A stretch of DNA of 64,000 nt from Stenopsyche tienmushanensis (GCA_008973525.1 WACJ01000046.1:1488001-1552000); one strand, 5' to 3'; counted from the first letter of the stretch, positions 1-9,723 are shown. The notes: generated by a model from the sequence alone, not told the origin. Program-made: numbers and translations.

Positions 1-932
1 ATAATCATCACAATATTAGCGTAATGACTATCAATTAGAGCACGATGCTCATTAACAGTGCAATTAGTCGTGCAAAACTGTTGGTTCATGTACTTGTATA
101 AAGGTCCAATAAGATTGGAGACGAACCTTTCATATATGAATATGTCGTACGGCGAGGTCGGCCTCCAACTAGCGGGATCACTGGGACGATTCCCATGTGA
201 GGGGTCGTCAAGGTGGAGTTGTAAGTTACCCAGCGTAACTATCATGGGACGGTGATCTGACCAGACTGTGTCTTCGCGAACGATCAAGCTCAGAACAGAT
301 GACTCGATGCTCTGGGAGACGATGCAATGGTCGAGCCATCTCAGCGAGCCGTGAGAGTCACTGACATACGTGAAAGTCTCTTCGGGCAGTTTCTCCCTGT
401 CGAGGATCGTCATATGGCTTTCGCTACACATTGAGGTGAGCTCAGACCAAAATCGAGTGCCGGGGTGGGCGTTGAAGTCACCCATGAAGATAAATTCGCA
501 GGGAGTGTTTTCTTCAATAACCGCGTTAACCAAGCCAAAGCAAGAACAGAATTCCTCGAGATTCTCAGCGGAATCGGTGGGCATATATACTGAGAACAGT
601 AATAGGTCGGTATTCGGCCGTTTGATTTTGATACCTTGTACTCTCGGGCTTTGGATGTCCACAGCTATCACTTTGATGGTTTTTCGGTACAGGATAGCTA
701 CACCACCGAAAGGTCTACCGACCAGCGGGCCCGCACTGCTGTCCACTGAGGAAGTTCCCACACCGTCAAATTCCAAATGAATACTTTTAAGAAAATTTAA
801 TTCAGATTCGAGCAGCCAAGTTTCCTGCAGCAGGACGATGTCGACCTCATCGCATAGGTCTGCGATATAGTGTTCGACTCTACGGAGGGATCTGCAATTG
901 AAGCTGACAATTTTTAGTTTATTTAGCTCCAT
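1..932 (-). CDS. ORF2 of non-LTR retrotransposon, N-terminal APE-type endonuclease (partial)
   Basis: Read from the ATG at 932-930 down to base 1, this frame has no stop codon, giving about 310 residues before the window ends. It shows the apurinic-like endonuclease motifs of LINE ORF2 proteins in the expected order: VSFNCRSL near the start, LLQETWL with the metal-binding Glu, FMGDFNAH with Asp and Asn, SLRWLDHCIVS, and WSDHRPM with the catalytic Asp-His pair. This domain nicks target DNA to start target-primed reverse transcription. The start overlaps the end of ORF1 by 14 nt in a different frame, an arrangement suited to reinitiation or coupled translation. No disabling mutation is visible in the part present. 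Function beyond the endonuclease is inferred from the family. Confidence 0.88.
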   Translation of the reverse strand, partial: MELNKLKIVSFNCRSLRRVEHYIADLCDEVDIVLLQETWLLESELNFLKSIHLEFDGVGTSSVDSSAGPLVGRPFGGVAILYRKTIKVIAVDIQSPRVQGIKIKRPNTDLLLFSVYMPTDSAENLEEFCSCFGLVNAVIEENTPCEFIFMGDFNAHPGTRFWSELTSMCSESHMTILDREKLPEETFTYVSDSHGSLRWLDHCIVSQSIESSVLSLIVREDTVWSDHRPMIVTLGNLQLHLDDPSHGNRPSDPASWRPTSPYDIFIYERFVSNLIGPLYKYMNQQFCTTNCTVNEHRALIDSHYANIVMI

Positions 933-1977
933 TTTTGTGGGTAGAGATTCTTCGGTAGCGACGAAATAGAATTCCGACTGGCCATGTATCAGGGGACATT
1001 AATTTGCCCATCAGCGAAGCTTCGGCGAGGACCACAAAAGAAGCAAACTTACAGTCGGTATTATTAGAAGACAGAAGTCGCACTTTGCATTTGATTTCAT
1101 GTGTTTTGCTTAAATATTCTTCTATGGTTTGCGCAACAGTCGAGGGTGCAAACCTAGAGATATAGACCTCCGCTTCTGGCATGAAAACCTGGAAACCGGC
1201 GTCAGAACCAGTTCCTTTAATGTTGGCATTTCTTCGTCTACGCTTGACCGTAGTGAATCCATCGCTGGGTGGTTCACGGGTTGGCTTAGGCGTAGGCACT
1301 TTGATTAACGTAGTTGACGGCTCGACCATAACAGCTGGACTAGGAATTGAAGTCGCTTTGCGCGGATTGTATCTATTTGTGGCGAGAATGGTTTGCGATC
1401 CCCGAATTTGAGTCGCCGACGCGAAGGACTCATTAACAATTGCTGACTTTTTATTAGTTGTGCCAATAACATTAACATTATTATTAACATTATTAATGTC
1501 GGCCAAGCTAACATTTTTGACCCGTTTAAGAGCTTGAATTTCTTCGCGCAGACTCGAAACCTCAGACACCAGGGAGTCAAATTTCGGTGTTTGTGCAACT
1601 TTCAACTGCGTCACTTCGGCTTTCAGCTCCTGCAGCGATTTAAGTAGAACTGTGACATCGATGTAATCAAATGTCACAGGAGGCAGCTTACGGAGGTTAA
1701 TGGCGGCGAACTGTGGCAGTGAGGAAGGCTCGGACTCCTTTAGGATTTTAAGAATGTCCTGCAGAGCTCGGAGGCGCTTTCCCTCTCCTTGGCGGCGGGT
1801 GCAACGAATCCGCGGAGTGACAGCGGCGAGGACCTCATGAGCCTTGATCACTTCCTCATCATTGAAGACGCTACACAGGTGGATGATGGAAGGCTCGTCC
1901 AGAGTGTCAATTTTATTGACGACAAAAGTCAATAGTTCGTTTATAATAATTTTGCACGAGGCGCACGGGGACTCCAT
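919..1977 (-). CDS. ORF1 protein of non-LTR retrotransposon (RNA-binding/chaperone type)
   Basis: An intact 352-residue ORF starting at the ATG at 1977. The N-terminus has a Cys-x2-Cys pair (PCASCK) followed by a leucine-rich region typical of arthropod LINE ORF1 proteins. Around residues 105-155 a heptad-like, Leu/Glu/Lys-rich stretch predicts a coiled coil (LLKSLQELKAEVTQLK, then SLREEIQALKR). The middle is Asn/Ser/Thr-rich and low in complexity. The basic KRRRRNA stretch precedes a C-terminal domain starting around VYISRFAP and ending in WPVGILFRRYRR, which resembles the single-stranded nucleic-acid-binding fold of such ORF1s. It would coat element RNA. The stop overlaps the ORF2 start. 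Exact family membership was judged by pattern, not by search. Confidence 0.82.
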   Translation of the reverse strand: MESPCASCKIIINELLTFVVNKIDTLDEPSIIHLCSVFNDEEVIKAHEVLAAVTPRIRCTRRQGEGKRLRALQDILKILKESEPSSLPQFAAINLRKLPPVTFDYIDVTVLLKSLQELKAEVTQLKVAQTPKFDSLVSEVSSLREEIQALKRVKNVSLADINNVNNNVNVIGTTNKKSAIVNESFASATQIRGSQTILATNRYNPRKATSIPSPAVMVEPSTTLIKVPTPKPTREPPSDGFTTVKRRRRNANIKGTGSDAGFQVFMPEAEVYISRFAPSTVAQTIEEYLSKTHEIKCKVRLLSSNNTDCKFASFVVLAEASLMGKLMSPDTWPVGILFRRYRRISTHKNGAK

Positions 1978-2078
1978 AATGACGGCGTCCGCGCGTAATG
2001 CGTATTAATTACGTACCTATTATGACCTTGTATTTATGACATGCCAAAATTGTGATTTTATAATTTAATCAAAGCTAC

Positions 2079-2731
2079 TGTAGCGTGGAGGCATACGTAA
2101 ATTATTAAATATAGAGTGCATGCGGCGAAATCCATGGGATTCCGCCGTTGCCAGTCCATATGGTCAAAAATACCGCTATAAGGGCTGGAGCGACGCCTCT
2201 CCGTGTAGATAAGAACGCTGGCGTCGGGTTTAGAGATAAGGAAGGGTGCTGGCTTCAATTGCCAGGTAGAAATGAGACACTCTTCTGCCAAATCATGAAG
2301 TTTTTAGTTGATTCCTAGTCCTTGCCCGACCAACATCTCTTCGGGGACTTGGTCTGTAGAAGCCTCCACGTACACGTCGCCTGATTGTTCATAGTATACG
2401 CCATTGCCATCCACGACTGTTGCGCTCCGTATTTTGAATAAATACATGCGTTGAGCCAACATATTGTGTATCCATTATATATCCCTGCGGAGCTCCTGTT
2501 CCTGGAATCCCGTCACCGAACGAGTTACAGAATCCTGACCGTCGTTGATCAGCGCCAGAACGACATTCGGAGCCACCCATTACATCTCCGTACTGTGGTC
2601 GCTTTTCGAAGCGATCCCTCGCGGTTTTGAGCGTCTCTCCGGTGCGGATCTCGCGTCTGAAGAACGCGATAATATAATCGCAGCGACGTAGATAACGGAC
2701 CGCCTTGTGTCAGCGAGGGGTCTACGTTACA
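2079..2731 (+). repeat. Left LTR
   Basis: Direct repeat starting TGTAGCGTGG and ending ACGTTACA. No difference from the right LTR was found on reading, and the lengths are equal (653 bp). An AATAAA-like string (GAATAAATACATGCG) about 350 bp in could serve in 3'-end formation. Confidence 0.93.
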
Positions 2732-2732
2732 T

Positions 2733-2750
2733 TGGTGTCATCAAGTGGGA
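2733..2750 (+). other. Candidate primer-binding site
   Basis: TGGTGTCATCAAGTGGGA begins two bases after the terminal CA of the left LTR. TGG complements the CCA end of a tRNA, as expected for minus-strand priming. The tRNA species is not assigned. Confidence 0.6.
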
Positions 2751-2797
2751 TTCGGTGATCTACGGAATCCAGGATGCTGACCGGGAGAGCTGCCGCC

Positions 2798-2968
2798 ATG
2801 GAGGAAACAGAGTTTCATCTTGCAGCCACCACAGAAGATTTAGCAGAAGCAGAAGCATTGGCTACTGCTGCAGTACTGTCAGGTTGGTCGATCAAGACAA
2901 AACATAAGTTTGATACGATGCAGCAGCGAACGGAAGACTTCGTGGATAAGATGCGTATAAAAGTATAA
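2798..2968 (+). CDS. Gag-like N-terminal fragment of LTR element
   Basis: A 56-residue frame, rich in Glu, Ala and Lys, ending at 2968. The in-frame ATG at 2774 is possible, but the ATG at 2798 sits in a textbook strong context, GCCGCCATGG, so it is the likelier start. The product looks like the helical leader of an LTR-element Gag and ends about 70 bp before the larger ORF, which is in another frame. The two may be pieces of one ancestral gag separated by a frameshift and stop. No independent function can be inferred. Confidence 0.5.
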   Translation: MEETEFHLAATTEDLAEAEALATAAVLSGWSIKTKHKFDTMQQRTEDFVDKMRIKV

Positions 2969-3041
2969 AAATCGGAGCGATTATTGGACGGCAGTCCTGC
3001 AGACAACTCCACCTTCAGGAAGAGCTTTTCTCCAGAAGCTA

Positions 3042-4346
3042 ATGGAGACGCGGAGGGAGGAGTGCATGGCGGACTTGGCGTATATGACGAGGCAAGTGCA
3101 CGTGGTAAGGATGGCGAAACGCAGTTATATACTTCAATGTGCGTTACGCGGAAATAGGAAACGCGAGGACGAGATCGCGGCTAAGAAGCAAGCGCCTCAA
3201 GATGCTTCGCAAGCGCCGCCCGCTCCAGATGAGCCTGCTCCAACCGTTCATCTTCAGCCGCCCGCGCTAATTCAGAAGCGCCCATCACTCGCCGCTCCAG
3301 ATGAGCCTGCTCAAACTGCTCATCTTGAGCCGCCCGCGCCAATTCAGAAGCGCCCATCACTCGCCGCTCCAGATGAGCCTGCTCGAACTCCTCATCTTCA
3401 GCCGCCTGCGCCAATTCAGAAGCGCCCATCACGCGCCGCTCCAGATGAGCTCGCTCAAACTGCTCATCTTCAGCCGCCCGCGCCAATTCAGAAGCGCCCA
3501 TCACTCGCCGCTCCAGATGAGCCTGCTCGAACTCCTCATCTTCAGCCGCCTGCGCCAATTCAGAAGCGCCCATCACGCGCCGCTCCAGATGAGCTCGCTC
3601 AAACTGCTCATCTTCAGCCGCCCGCGCCAATTCAGAAGCGCCCATCACTCGCCGCTCCAGATGAGCCTGCTCGAACTCCTCATCTTCAGCCGCCTGCGCC
3701 AATTCAGAAGCGCCCATCACGCGCCGCTCCAGATGAGCTCGCTCAAACTGCTCATCTTCAGCCGCCCGCGCCAATTCAGAAGCGCCCATCACTCGCCGCT
3801 CCAGATGAGCCTGCTCGAACTCCTCATCTTCAGCCGCCTGCGCCAATTCAGAAGCGCCCATCACGCGCCGCTCCAGATGAGCTCGCTCAAACTGCTCATC
3901 TTCAGCCGCCCGCTCCAATTAAGGAGCGCCCATCGTTCGCCGCTACAGATGAGCCCGCTCAAAACGCTCATCTCCAGCCGCTTGCTCCAATTCAAGAGCA
4001 TCCACCGCTCGCCGCTCCAGACGAGCTCGCTCAAGCCGCCCATCGCCAGCCGCCCCTCAATAACGAAGGACTGACCACCCACCGCACTTCGCTGCAACGT
4101 TTATTGTGCGGCAAACGCGGCCATTTGCAAACGCAATGTCGCAATAGACGACCACGTTGGGACCGACGACGGCAGCAATTCGGTAACACCAGAACCGATC
4201 GTCGAGGATGCAGAGCCGACCGAGGAGGAGGAATTGGACCTAACAAGCACTTCCGGCGACAAGGAATGAGGACCGGAACTACCAACGCACCGCGGCGCCG
4301 TTTCCTCGCTGCATCCGCAGCATGCGCCGCGATGCCTCGCCATTGA
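3042..4346 (+). CDS. Gag-like ORF with Pro-rich 24-residue repeats and damaged zinc knuckle
   Basis: A 434-residue frame in the interior of the LTR element. Residues about 1-60 are basic and Met/Arg-rich (METRREECMADLAYMTRQVH). About 11-12 tandem 24-residue repeats follow, of the kind PDEPAQTAHLQPPAPIQKRP, taking up more than half of the protein. Near residue 354 CGKRGHLQTQC has the C-x4-H-x4-C part of a retroviral-type CCHC knuckle, but the first Cys position holds Arg (CGT, one transition from TGT). The tail is strongly basic (Arg-rich). The ORF is open, but its length rests largely on the repeat. Whether it is translated is unknown. It occupies the place of the nucleocapsid part of Gag. 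Confidence 0.6.
   Translation: METRREECMADLAYMTRQVHVVRMAKRSYILQCALRGNRKREDEIAAKKQAPQDASQAPPAPDEPAPTVHLQPPALIQKRPSLAAPDEPAQTAHLEPPAPIQKRPSLAAPDEPARTPHLQPPAPIQKRPSRAAPDELAQTAHLQPPAPIQKRPSLAAPDEPARTPHLQPPAPIQKRPSRAAPDELAQTAHLQPPAPIQKRPSLAAPDEPARTPHLQPPAPIQKRPSRAAPDELAQTAHLQPPAPIQKRPSLAAPDEPARTPHLQPPAPIQKRPSRAAPDELAQTAHLQPPAPIKERPSFAATDEPAQNAHLQPLAPIQEHPPLAAPDELAQAAHRQPPLNNEGLTTHRTSLQRLLCGKRGHLQTQCRNRRPRWDRRRQQFGNTRTDRRGCRADRGGGIGPNKHFRRQGMRTGTTNAPRRRFLAASAACAAMPRH
3229..4044 (+). repeat. 72-bp minisatellite with 144-bp higher-order periodicity
   Basis: Units begin at 3229, 3301, 3373, 3445, 3517, 3589, 3661, 3733, 3805, 3877, 3949 and 4021. From 3373 to about 3948 two subtypes alternate (ATGAGCCTGCTCGAACTCC versus ATGAGCTCGCTCAAACTGC), making four near-identical 144-bp dimers. 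The first two and last two units are diverged, the usual picture of central unequal exchange. As 72 is divisible by 3, the frame is kept. A second plus-strand frame and an antisense frame also stay open across the array; they are by-products. Confidence 0.95.
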
Positions 4347-4985
4347 TGATGGCCGACCACCTACAGCCTCGCGGAATGCCTTCATCTACAACCCGATACA
4401 TGGTGCGTGGTTTCGACAATCAGCTCGGGCCACATCCACATTGCAGGCTGCGCATGGAGCGTTGGCCGCGGTGTGGAAATTAGTGAAAAAAATATCCAAC
4501 GGTGGATTTGTGTAAGCGTATACAACTCGCAAAATTCGCAAAAGTGTCTAAGTTTCTTCTAAATCTAATTCTTAGTCTAAGTGTCGTTTCGTTTTTGCCG
4601 TTGTTTTCGCAGTATCGGAGGAATTTGACATCACGCGTTGTTCTTAAATAAACCGCGCAATTAAAAATTTGTTTGTCTAGTAATTTGAATTTATTCTTAA
4701 ACAAACTTCTCGCGATAATAATTAGTTAATTGAAAAAAAAAAAAAACTAGATGTTCTGAACCTAGTTATATTATATGTAATGACTTTCATTTGTTTTCTC
4801 CATTGTATTTTGTGTATTTTACTATTTGCTGATTGATGATTTTGTATAATGTATTTCTTGTGTACTCTATTAAAAAAAAAAAATGTGATTTTGGAGACGC
4901 ACGGTTATGGATGGTAATCAAGGCAATTAAACACGTTCGTCTTTTGTTGAATTGATCGGGACGATCAAACTTAAGTCGGGGGGAG
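4347..4985 (+). other. Non-coding interior of LTR element
   Basis: No pol-like coding is visible. Two A-runs (14 A near 4732 and 12 A near 4872) bracket an AT-rich segment. The stretch ends in the purine tract GGGGGGAG (4978-4985), the presumed plus-strand primer, directly against the right LTR. Confidence 0.7.
4978..4985 (+). other. Polypurine tract
   Basis: GGGGGGAG ends one base before the TG of the right LTR, the required position for priming plus-strand synthesis. Confidence 0.75.
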
Positions 4986-5638
4986 TGTAGCGTGGAGGCA
5001 TACGTAAATTATTAAATATAGAGTGCATGCGGCGAAATCCATGGGATTCCGCCGTTGCCAGTCCATATGGTCAAAAATACCGCTATAAGGGCTGGAGCGA
5101 CGCCTCTCCGTGTAGATAAGAACGCTGGCGTCGGGTTTAGAGATAAGGAAGGGTGCTGGCTTCAATTGCCAGGTAGAAATGAGACACTCTTCTGCCAAAT
5201 CATGAAGTTTTTAGTTGATTCCTAGTCCTTGCCCGACCAACATCTCTTCGGGGACTTGGTCTGTAGAAGCCTCCACGTACACGTCGCCTGATTGTTCATA
5301 GTATACGCCATTGCCATCCACGACTGTTGCGCTCCGTATTTTGAATAAATACATGCGTTGAGCCAACATATTGTGTATCCATTATATATCCCTGCGGAGC
5401 TCCTGTTCCTGGAATCCCGTCACCGAACGAGTTACAGAATCCTGACCGTCGTTGATCAGCGCCAGAACGACATTCGGAGCCACCCATTACATCTCCGTAC
5501 TGTGGTCGCTTTTCGAAGCGATCCCTCGCGGTTTTGAGCGTCTCTCCGGTGCGGATCTCGCGTCTGAAGAACGCGATAATATAATCGCAGCGACGTAGAT
5601 AACGGACCGCCTTGTGTCAGCGAGGGGTCTACGTTACA
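4986..5638 (+). repeat. Right LTR
   Basis: Matches the left LTR over its whole length as far as can be read. It is followed directly by the CTAC duplication. Confidence 0.93.
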
Positions 5639-5642
5639 CTAC

Positions 5643-8600
5643 CTTAAGGCAAATTACATTTTGTTATGCATTAAGATGAGTATGTCTAAGTGCCATGAAA
5701 TATGTATTTATGGTTAATTTTGCCCTGTTGAACGGCAAACTTCACAATACATTTTAACACCATATAGCACTTGTATATCCGAAATTCAGTCATTCTTGCT
5801 CATCTCACATTAAAGAGACAAAGACTTATTAAATAAGTCATTCTGAACATTATTTCAGCATGAGTAAGTCGTTGCATATTATGAGCTACATAGCGTTGCA
5901 CTATATTTTATCCAGTTGGTTTAAGTTGAATCAAGTCTCCGCCTGAGTTGGCCCATTGTTGAAAACTTCGCCATTTGCTGCCTTCCTTCGTTTGATGGAT
6001 CGAGGAAATTAGCCGATTAATTGCACGCCGATTGGATTGCAACTGTCGTCAACTTTCGTCATCAGGAAGTTATAATGATCGTTGAAGAGCTTTGTGGTGC
6101 ACTTTGCACGCCACCCTTCCAACGCCAAGGTACATTTTCCTCTTCGAGATACAATCGTTAAGGGTGGAAAATATTTTTTTCCTTCTGCAAGAACCATTAG
6201 TTCATCGAAACTACCAGCTCAACCAACTTTGACAAACTTCCCTGTAGATAAATCAGAATAAGTTTTAGATGGAATTCACTCGAATTTATCGATGTGAAAT
6301 AAATTATAAGCATATCTTCAAGATTTTCTTCTTTTAGAAAGCAAAACTTTGATTTTCATCAAATATAAAGCTTAAGTTTGAACATGCAAATAACCAAATT
6401 ATTATGCTAATATTTCAAATAAAAAAGCATAGATTTTTTTAAATAAATACCATTATCATTCAAAGATATTCAAATGCCTCATTGTAATATTATTATAATT
6501 TATGAGAGGCTTTCAAAAATGATAATTATATTCAATACGCAATTTTTTATTTCAATTTTATAGCATTCGAAGAAGTATAACACAATTATGCACTCGAAAA
6601 AATAAAGGTGTTAGGGTCACGATCCATTTCCCAGTTGTCCTCCGCTTCAACCCAGGCCTTTGCCGTTCTGCCAAAGAAACTTGTCTTTGAAGTCTCGCAA
6701 TTGGGTCTTTCTTTTTGGAGACTTGAAAATAAAACATCAGGACTGAAGCAGTTCATTATCTAACCATCTTATCCTCCTTACAATGCCTTCTCAACCAATT
6801 CAAAAAAACACCATCGGGATGGGTCGGGATCAATCGGCAATGGTACCATAAAAGGTACGTTAAAGAGCCATTTAAAATGTTCAACATAATTATAATTTTA
6901 AAATTTACTATTTCATCATTATTCCCACTGCATTTTCTGTCATCTGTAATCTGTACGCCAGTGGGAACGCTCCGATAACTATATCACTCCATCACTTCAT
7001 ATCGATATTTTAAACTGCTTCTCCTTGCATTGTCTTTAAACTCATATTTTATTACTCAAAGAGTTCCTAAATCCGTAGACTCAAATTATTCCGATTGCTC
7101 AATGTAACATTTGAATAATTGCATTGATTATATATATATAAAAAAAATATTTATTCATTTCGCTCAAGATTTGCATATACGTGCCTGAAACCAGTTATCT
7201 AAAGTACTCATGCGCTACGATATATGCCAAAGTCAAATAAACTCTACAGTTGGTTTACGTATTCTCTTCTAATACGTATACGTGATAATGATTCGATAAT
7301 CAGTTGGCTCGTTTTGCATCAAATTAGCATTCCTAGTAGAGGCTGACTTCTCAGGAAGACGATTCGGGGAGGTCATAAAGAAGAAATTAAGTGCGGCTCA
7401 AAGATCTTGGCAGATATCTTAACGATCGACGAAGATGACTCTAATTAAATTGCGATTCTTGGCTCCGAGTCAAGAACTCGTTCTGCTTTATTGGCTTTTA
7501 TGGCAGGCAAGGAGAAAAATTAATATCGGCTCGGGGTTAATATGCACTAACGAAATCTGCGATCTTCTATTATAAACTTTTTAGAGAAAAACACTGTGCC
7601 TATCTAGGATCTCTGGGAAAATTTCAAGGGTGGTTACACAATCCGAATTTATACGTTAATATTAAATTTTCAATCAAAAAACATATTATAAAGTCAAATC
7701 TAGCGAAATAATTCGTAGAGATGCATGAAATATATTCAAACTTCATTAAAGATGAAAATATTTTAGTAAATGAATCGATATTGTTTTAAGTAACTCTTAA
7801 ATTACAATTTTCAAAGTGTCAAATCGACTCATATCAACATTCGGCGATTATACCAAACAAAACAATAATTTCAGATACGTCCACAAAATGCCAAAACATA
7901 TTTTACTATAGTTGATAGTCATGAAAGCGCGATGTATGAATGATATGTGATTGATTGATTAAATTATTTATTTTTTAGTTTGTATGATAGTTTTTAAGAA
8001 ATGTCGCAAAGGTGTTTTAAGTTTCCTATTTTCCCCCTATATACAAAATTAAATTAACTCTTCTTATGTATAATTTATTAATAACTAAAATTTATATTTG
8101 TACGTGTGTAAGACTTAAATTGTTAAACCATTTTTATATAATTGTGTATATTGATACACCATTTTACCTTGTAATATTTTATTTTTCTGAATATATGATT
8201 TATAAATAAATAAAAATGTTAAATAAATTTACAAATTTGAATTACCTTAAAAAATGTTCAGAAAATGAAATGATTATGCTATTTACATATTCGTGTACAA
8301 CGTGGTTGATTAATGAAGATTTTATAACTGCACAACTTCACGCTTTTCTAACTTAACAAGGAAAATTTCATAAAGAATCACCTACAACTTGCGGAATCTT
8401 CCTGATAGAAAACATGCATAAAATTTAATATTGAGCGTTATGCAAAAATTGCATCTGTTGCACAACAAAAACGCCAATGTTGCATTGAACAAGCCCACCT
8501 TGCATGTAAAAATCACACATCCACAATATAAAACATTTGCTCCGATATTGAACTGATTTTTAATATGCCTCAATTGCGTTCTATAAAGAATTATAGTATT

Positions 8601-9463
8601 TCCACATGAAATATAGTCATATATAAAAATGCAATCTTACATCATCAAGTAAAAATATCAGTCTGTTACCAGAGACTGGTATTTTTGAGAACCACGATCA
8701 CCATGATTTTTCTCGATTAAACAATATTATACTATCACAGTCATTGCAAATTATAAGCCTAAATCAAGTTGTGTGAACTCATCTATCGACCCGTGTGTAT
8801 AAGTCGATGAATTCGCTATAATCATCTTCAAAAATGCATGTAAAAATGTCACCTTTTATAGGCAAATGGAAATAGAACTCGAAAATTTTACAGAGAATTT
8901 ACGCGTTTGATCAGAAAATTGGCTACTTTTTGCTGATATAATGAAAAATTCTTAATTAAGATCGGTTTCAATTTACTATTTAAGTAAAATATATCTTACG
9001 ACAATATTTTTGTTCGCAATTCATTGATTTGGAATATAAGCGTTTATATATTATAGATCAGTGAGTGCAAAAAGTTATATCGTTGGGTCGTAAAATGTAA
9101 ATTAAAATATACTTATTACTTAAAAAATATACTTAAACGTAAGCTATTATTTGGTAAAGTAGTTTTGAATTTCCATTATTGCTTATGAACGTAATATAAT
9201 TAACAAAATCGATATATTGGATAATGATGCAAAATATTTCATCAATCGTTATTAAGGTCGTCCAAAATTGCATATCTTCCAATTATATCAATTGAAATTC
9301 ATAAACAAAAAGGCTCTATGTAACATTAATATTAATATACAATGACTAATTATATAATGAAAATATGTAAAATTAGCTTTTTATTAATGTCAACGTTTCT
9401 CATGCTGAAAATTAAATTTATTTAATTGATTGTTCAATGGTGAAAGTATTATATATAGAAACA
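5643..9463. other. Gene-poor AT-rich region
   Basis: No convincing gene. Around 6000-6200 is a slightly GC-richer stretch with a 62-codon minus frame that I do not recognise. A short SINE-like fragment lies near 6822-6880. The remainder is AT-rich with short random frames only. Confidence 0.6.
6822..6880 (+). repeat. Fragment resembling the body of the SINE at 46349
   Basis: The hairpin-forming part (GGTACCATAAAAGGTACG) followed by an AGAGCCATTTAAAA-like string parallels GTTCCATAAAAGGGATCG and AAGCCACCTCAAAA in the SINE at 46349-46532. The tRNA-like head is absent. Similarity is short and old. Confidence 0.35.
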
Positions 9464-9469
9464 TTTATT
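9464..9469 (-). terminator. Poly(A) signal for the small ORF
   Basis: AATAAA on the minus strand, 27 nt past the stop of the 9496-9723 ORF. This gives a very compact 3' UTR. Confidence 0.45.
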
Positions 9470-9495
9470 GAGGAATATCGTGATAGAAAACACAA

Positions 9496-9723
9496 TTAAA
9501 CTAACAGTTTCTGCTCTTTGAGCGGACTCTCAGCCATTTTAGGTATTCGATACAATTCAACATCCACTGAACCGAATTTCACACAGAATTGAATGCACGC
9601 ACGTTGCTCTTCTGAAGTTAGCTTGTAGAATTGGTAAAGGCAACCATAAACACAGTTAGACAAAAGCATTGCTAATACACAACAAATAGCAACAAGTAAG
9701 CAATATGAGGGCGGTTCATGCAT
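9496..9723 (-). CDS. Candidate small secreted or single-pass membrane protein, 75 aa
   Basis: ATG at 9723, with an in-frame TGA nine bases upstream, so the frame is complete as read. Residues about 8-26 form a strong hydrophobic stretch (YCLLVAICCVLAMLLSNCVY), either a signal peptide or a membrane anchor. The remainder has three Cys (about 28, 43, 47) in GCLYQFYK and RACIQFCVKFGSVDVELYRI, with an acidic/basic tail. Base composition is visibly GC-richer than the flanks, and an AATAAA lies 27 nt after the stop. No family is recognised. It could be an intronless micropeptide or secreted-peptide gene, a terminal exon, or chance, since the length is within what random AT-rich DNA yields. Composition and sequence character favour a real gene. 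Confidence 0.45.
   Translation of the reverse strand: MHEPPSYCLLVAICCVLAMLLSNCVYGCLYQFYKLTSEEQRACIQFCVKFGSVDVELYRIPKMAESPLKEQKLLV

Larger units (their letters stand above)
1..2078 (-). mobile_element. Non-LTR retrotransposon, 5' part, truncated by window edge
   Basis: Two overlapping open frames in the order ORF1 then ORF2 (APE endonuclease) mark a LINE-type element read right to left. The reverse transcriptase should lie beyond base 1. About 100 bases of possible 5' UTR lie between ORF1 and the LTR element that begins at 2079. The true 5' end is not defined, because the LTR element may have landed inside this UTR. Both ORFs are unbroken here, so the copy is young. The clade is not assigned, since the RT domain is outside the window. 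Confidence 0.85.
2079..5638 (+). mobile_element. Non-autonomous LTR retrotransposon with matching LTRs
   Basis: Two 653-bp direct repeats (2079-2731 and 4986-5638) begin TG and end CA and bracket 2254 bp. The 4-bp sequence CTAC lies at 2075-2078 and again at 5639-5642, a target-site duplication. A primer-binding-like site follows the left LTR and an oligo-purine tract precedes the right one, fixing the orientation as plus. The interior has gag-like ORFs but no protease, reverse transcriptase, RNase H or integrase, so it must be mobilised in trans. A 4-bp duplication and a zinc-knuckle-like gag suggest a Ty3/Gypsy-like or BEL-like parent, unproven. Matching LTRs imply a recent insertion. Confidence 0.93.

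Noticed and set aside
370..780. 136-codon plus-strand frame
   Set aside because: It is the shadow of the endonuclease ORF on the minus strand, which has clear catalytic motifs.
2389..2580. 63-codon minus frame, present identically at 5296-5487
   Set aside because: It lies wholly inside the LTRs, and its duplication simply reflects the two LTR copies.
3181..3918. Antisense 245-codon frame across the minisatellite
   Set aside because: Its length is a by-product of a 72-bp repeat unit lacking stops in that frame. The sense frame carries the gag-like flanks.
3301..4074. Second plus-strand 257-codon frame across the minisatellite
   Set aside because: Same reason. No non-repeat domain outside the array.
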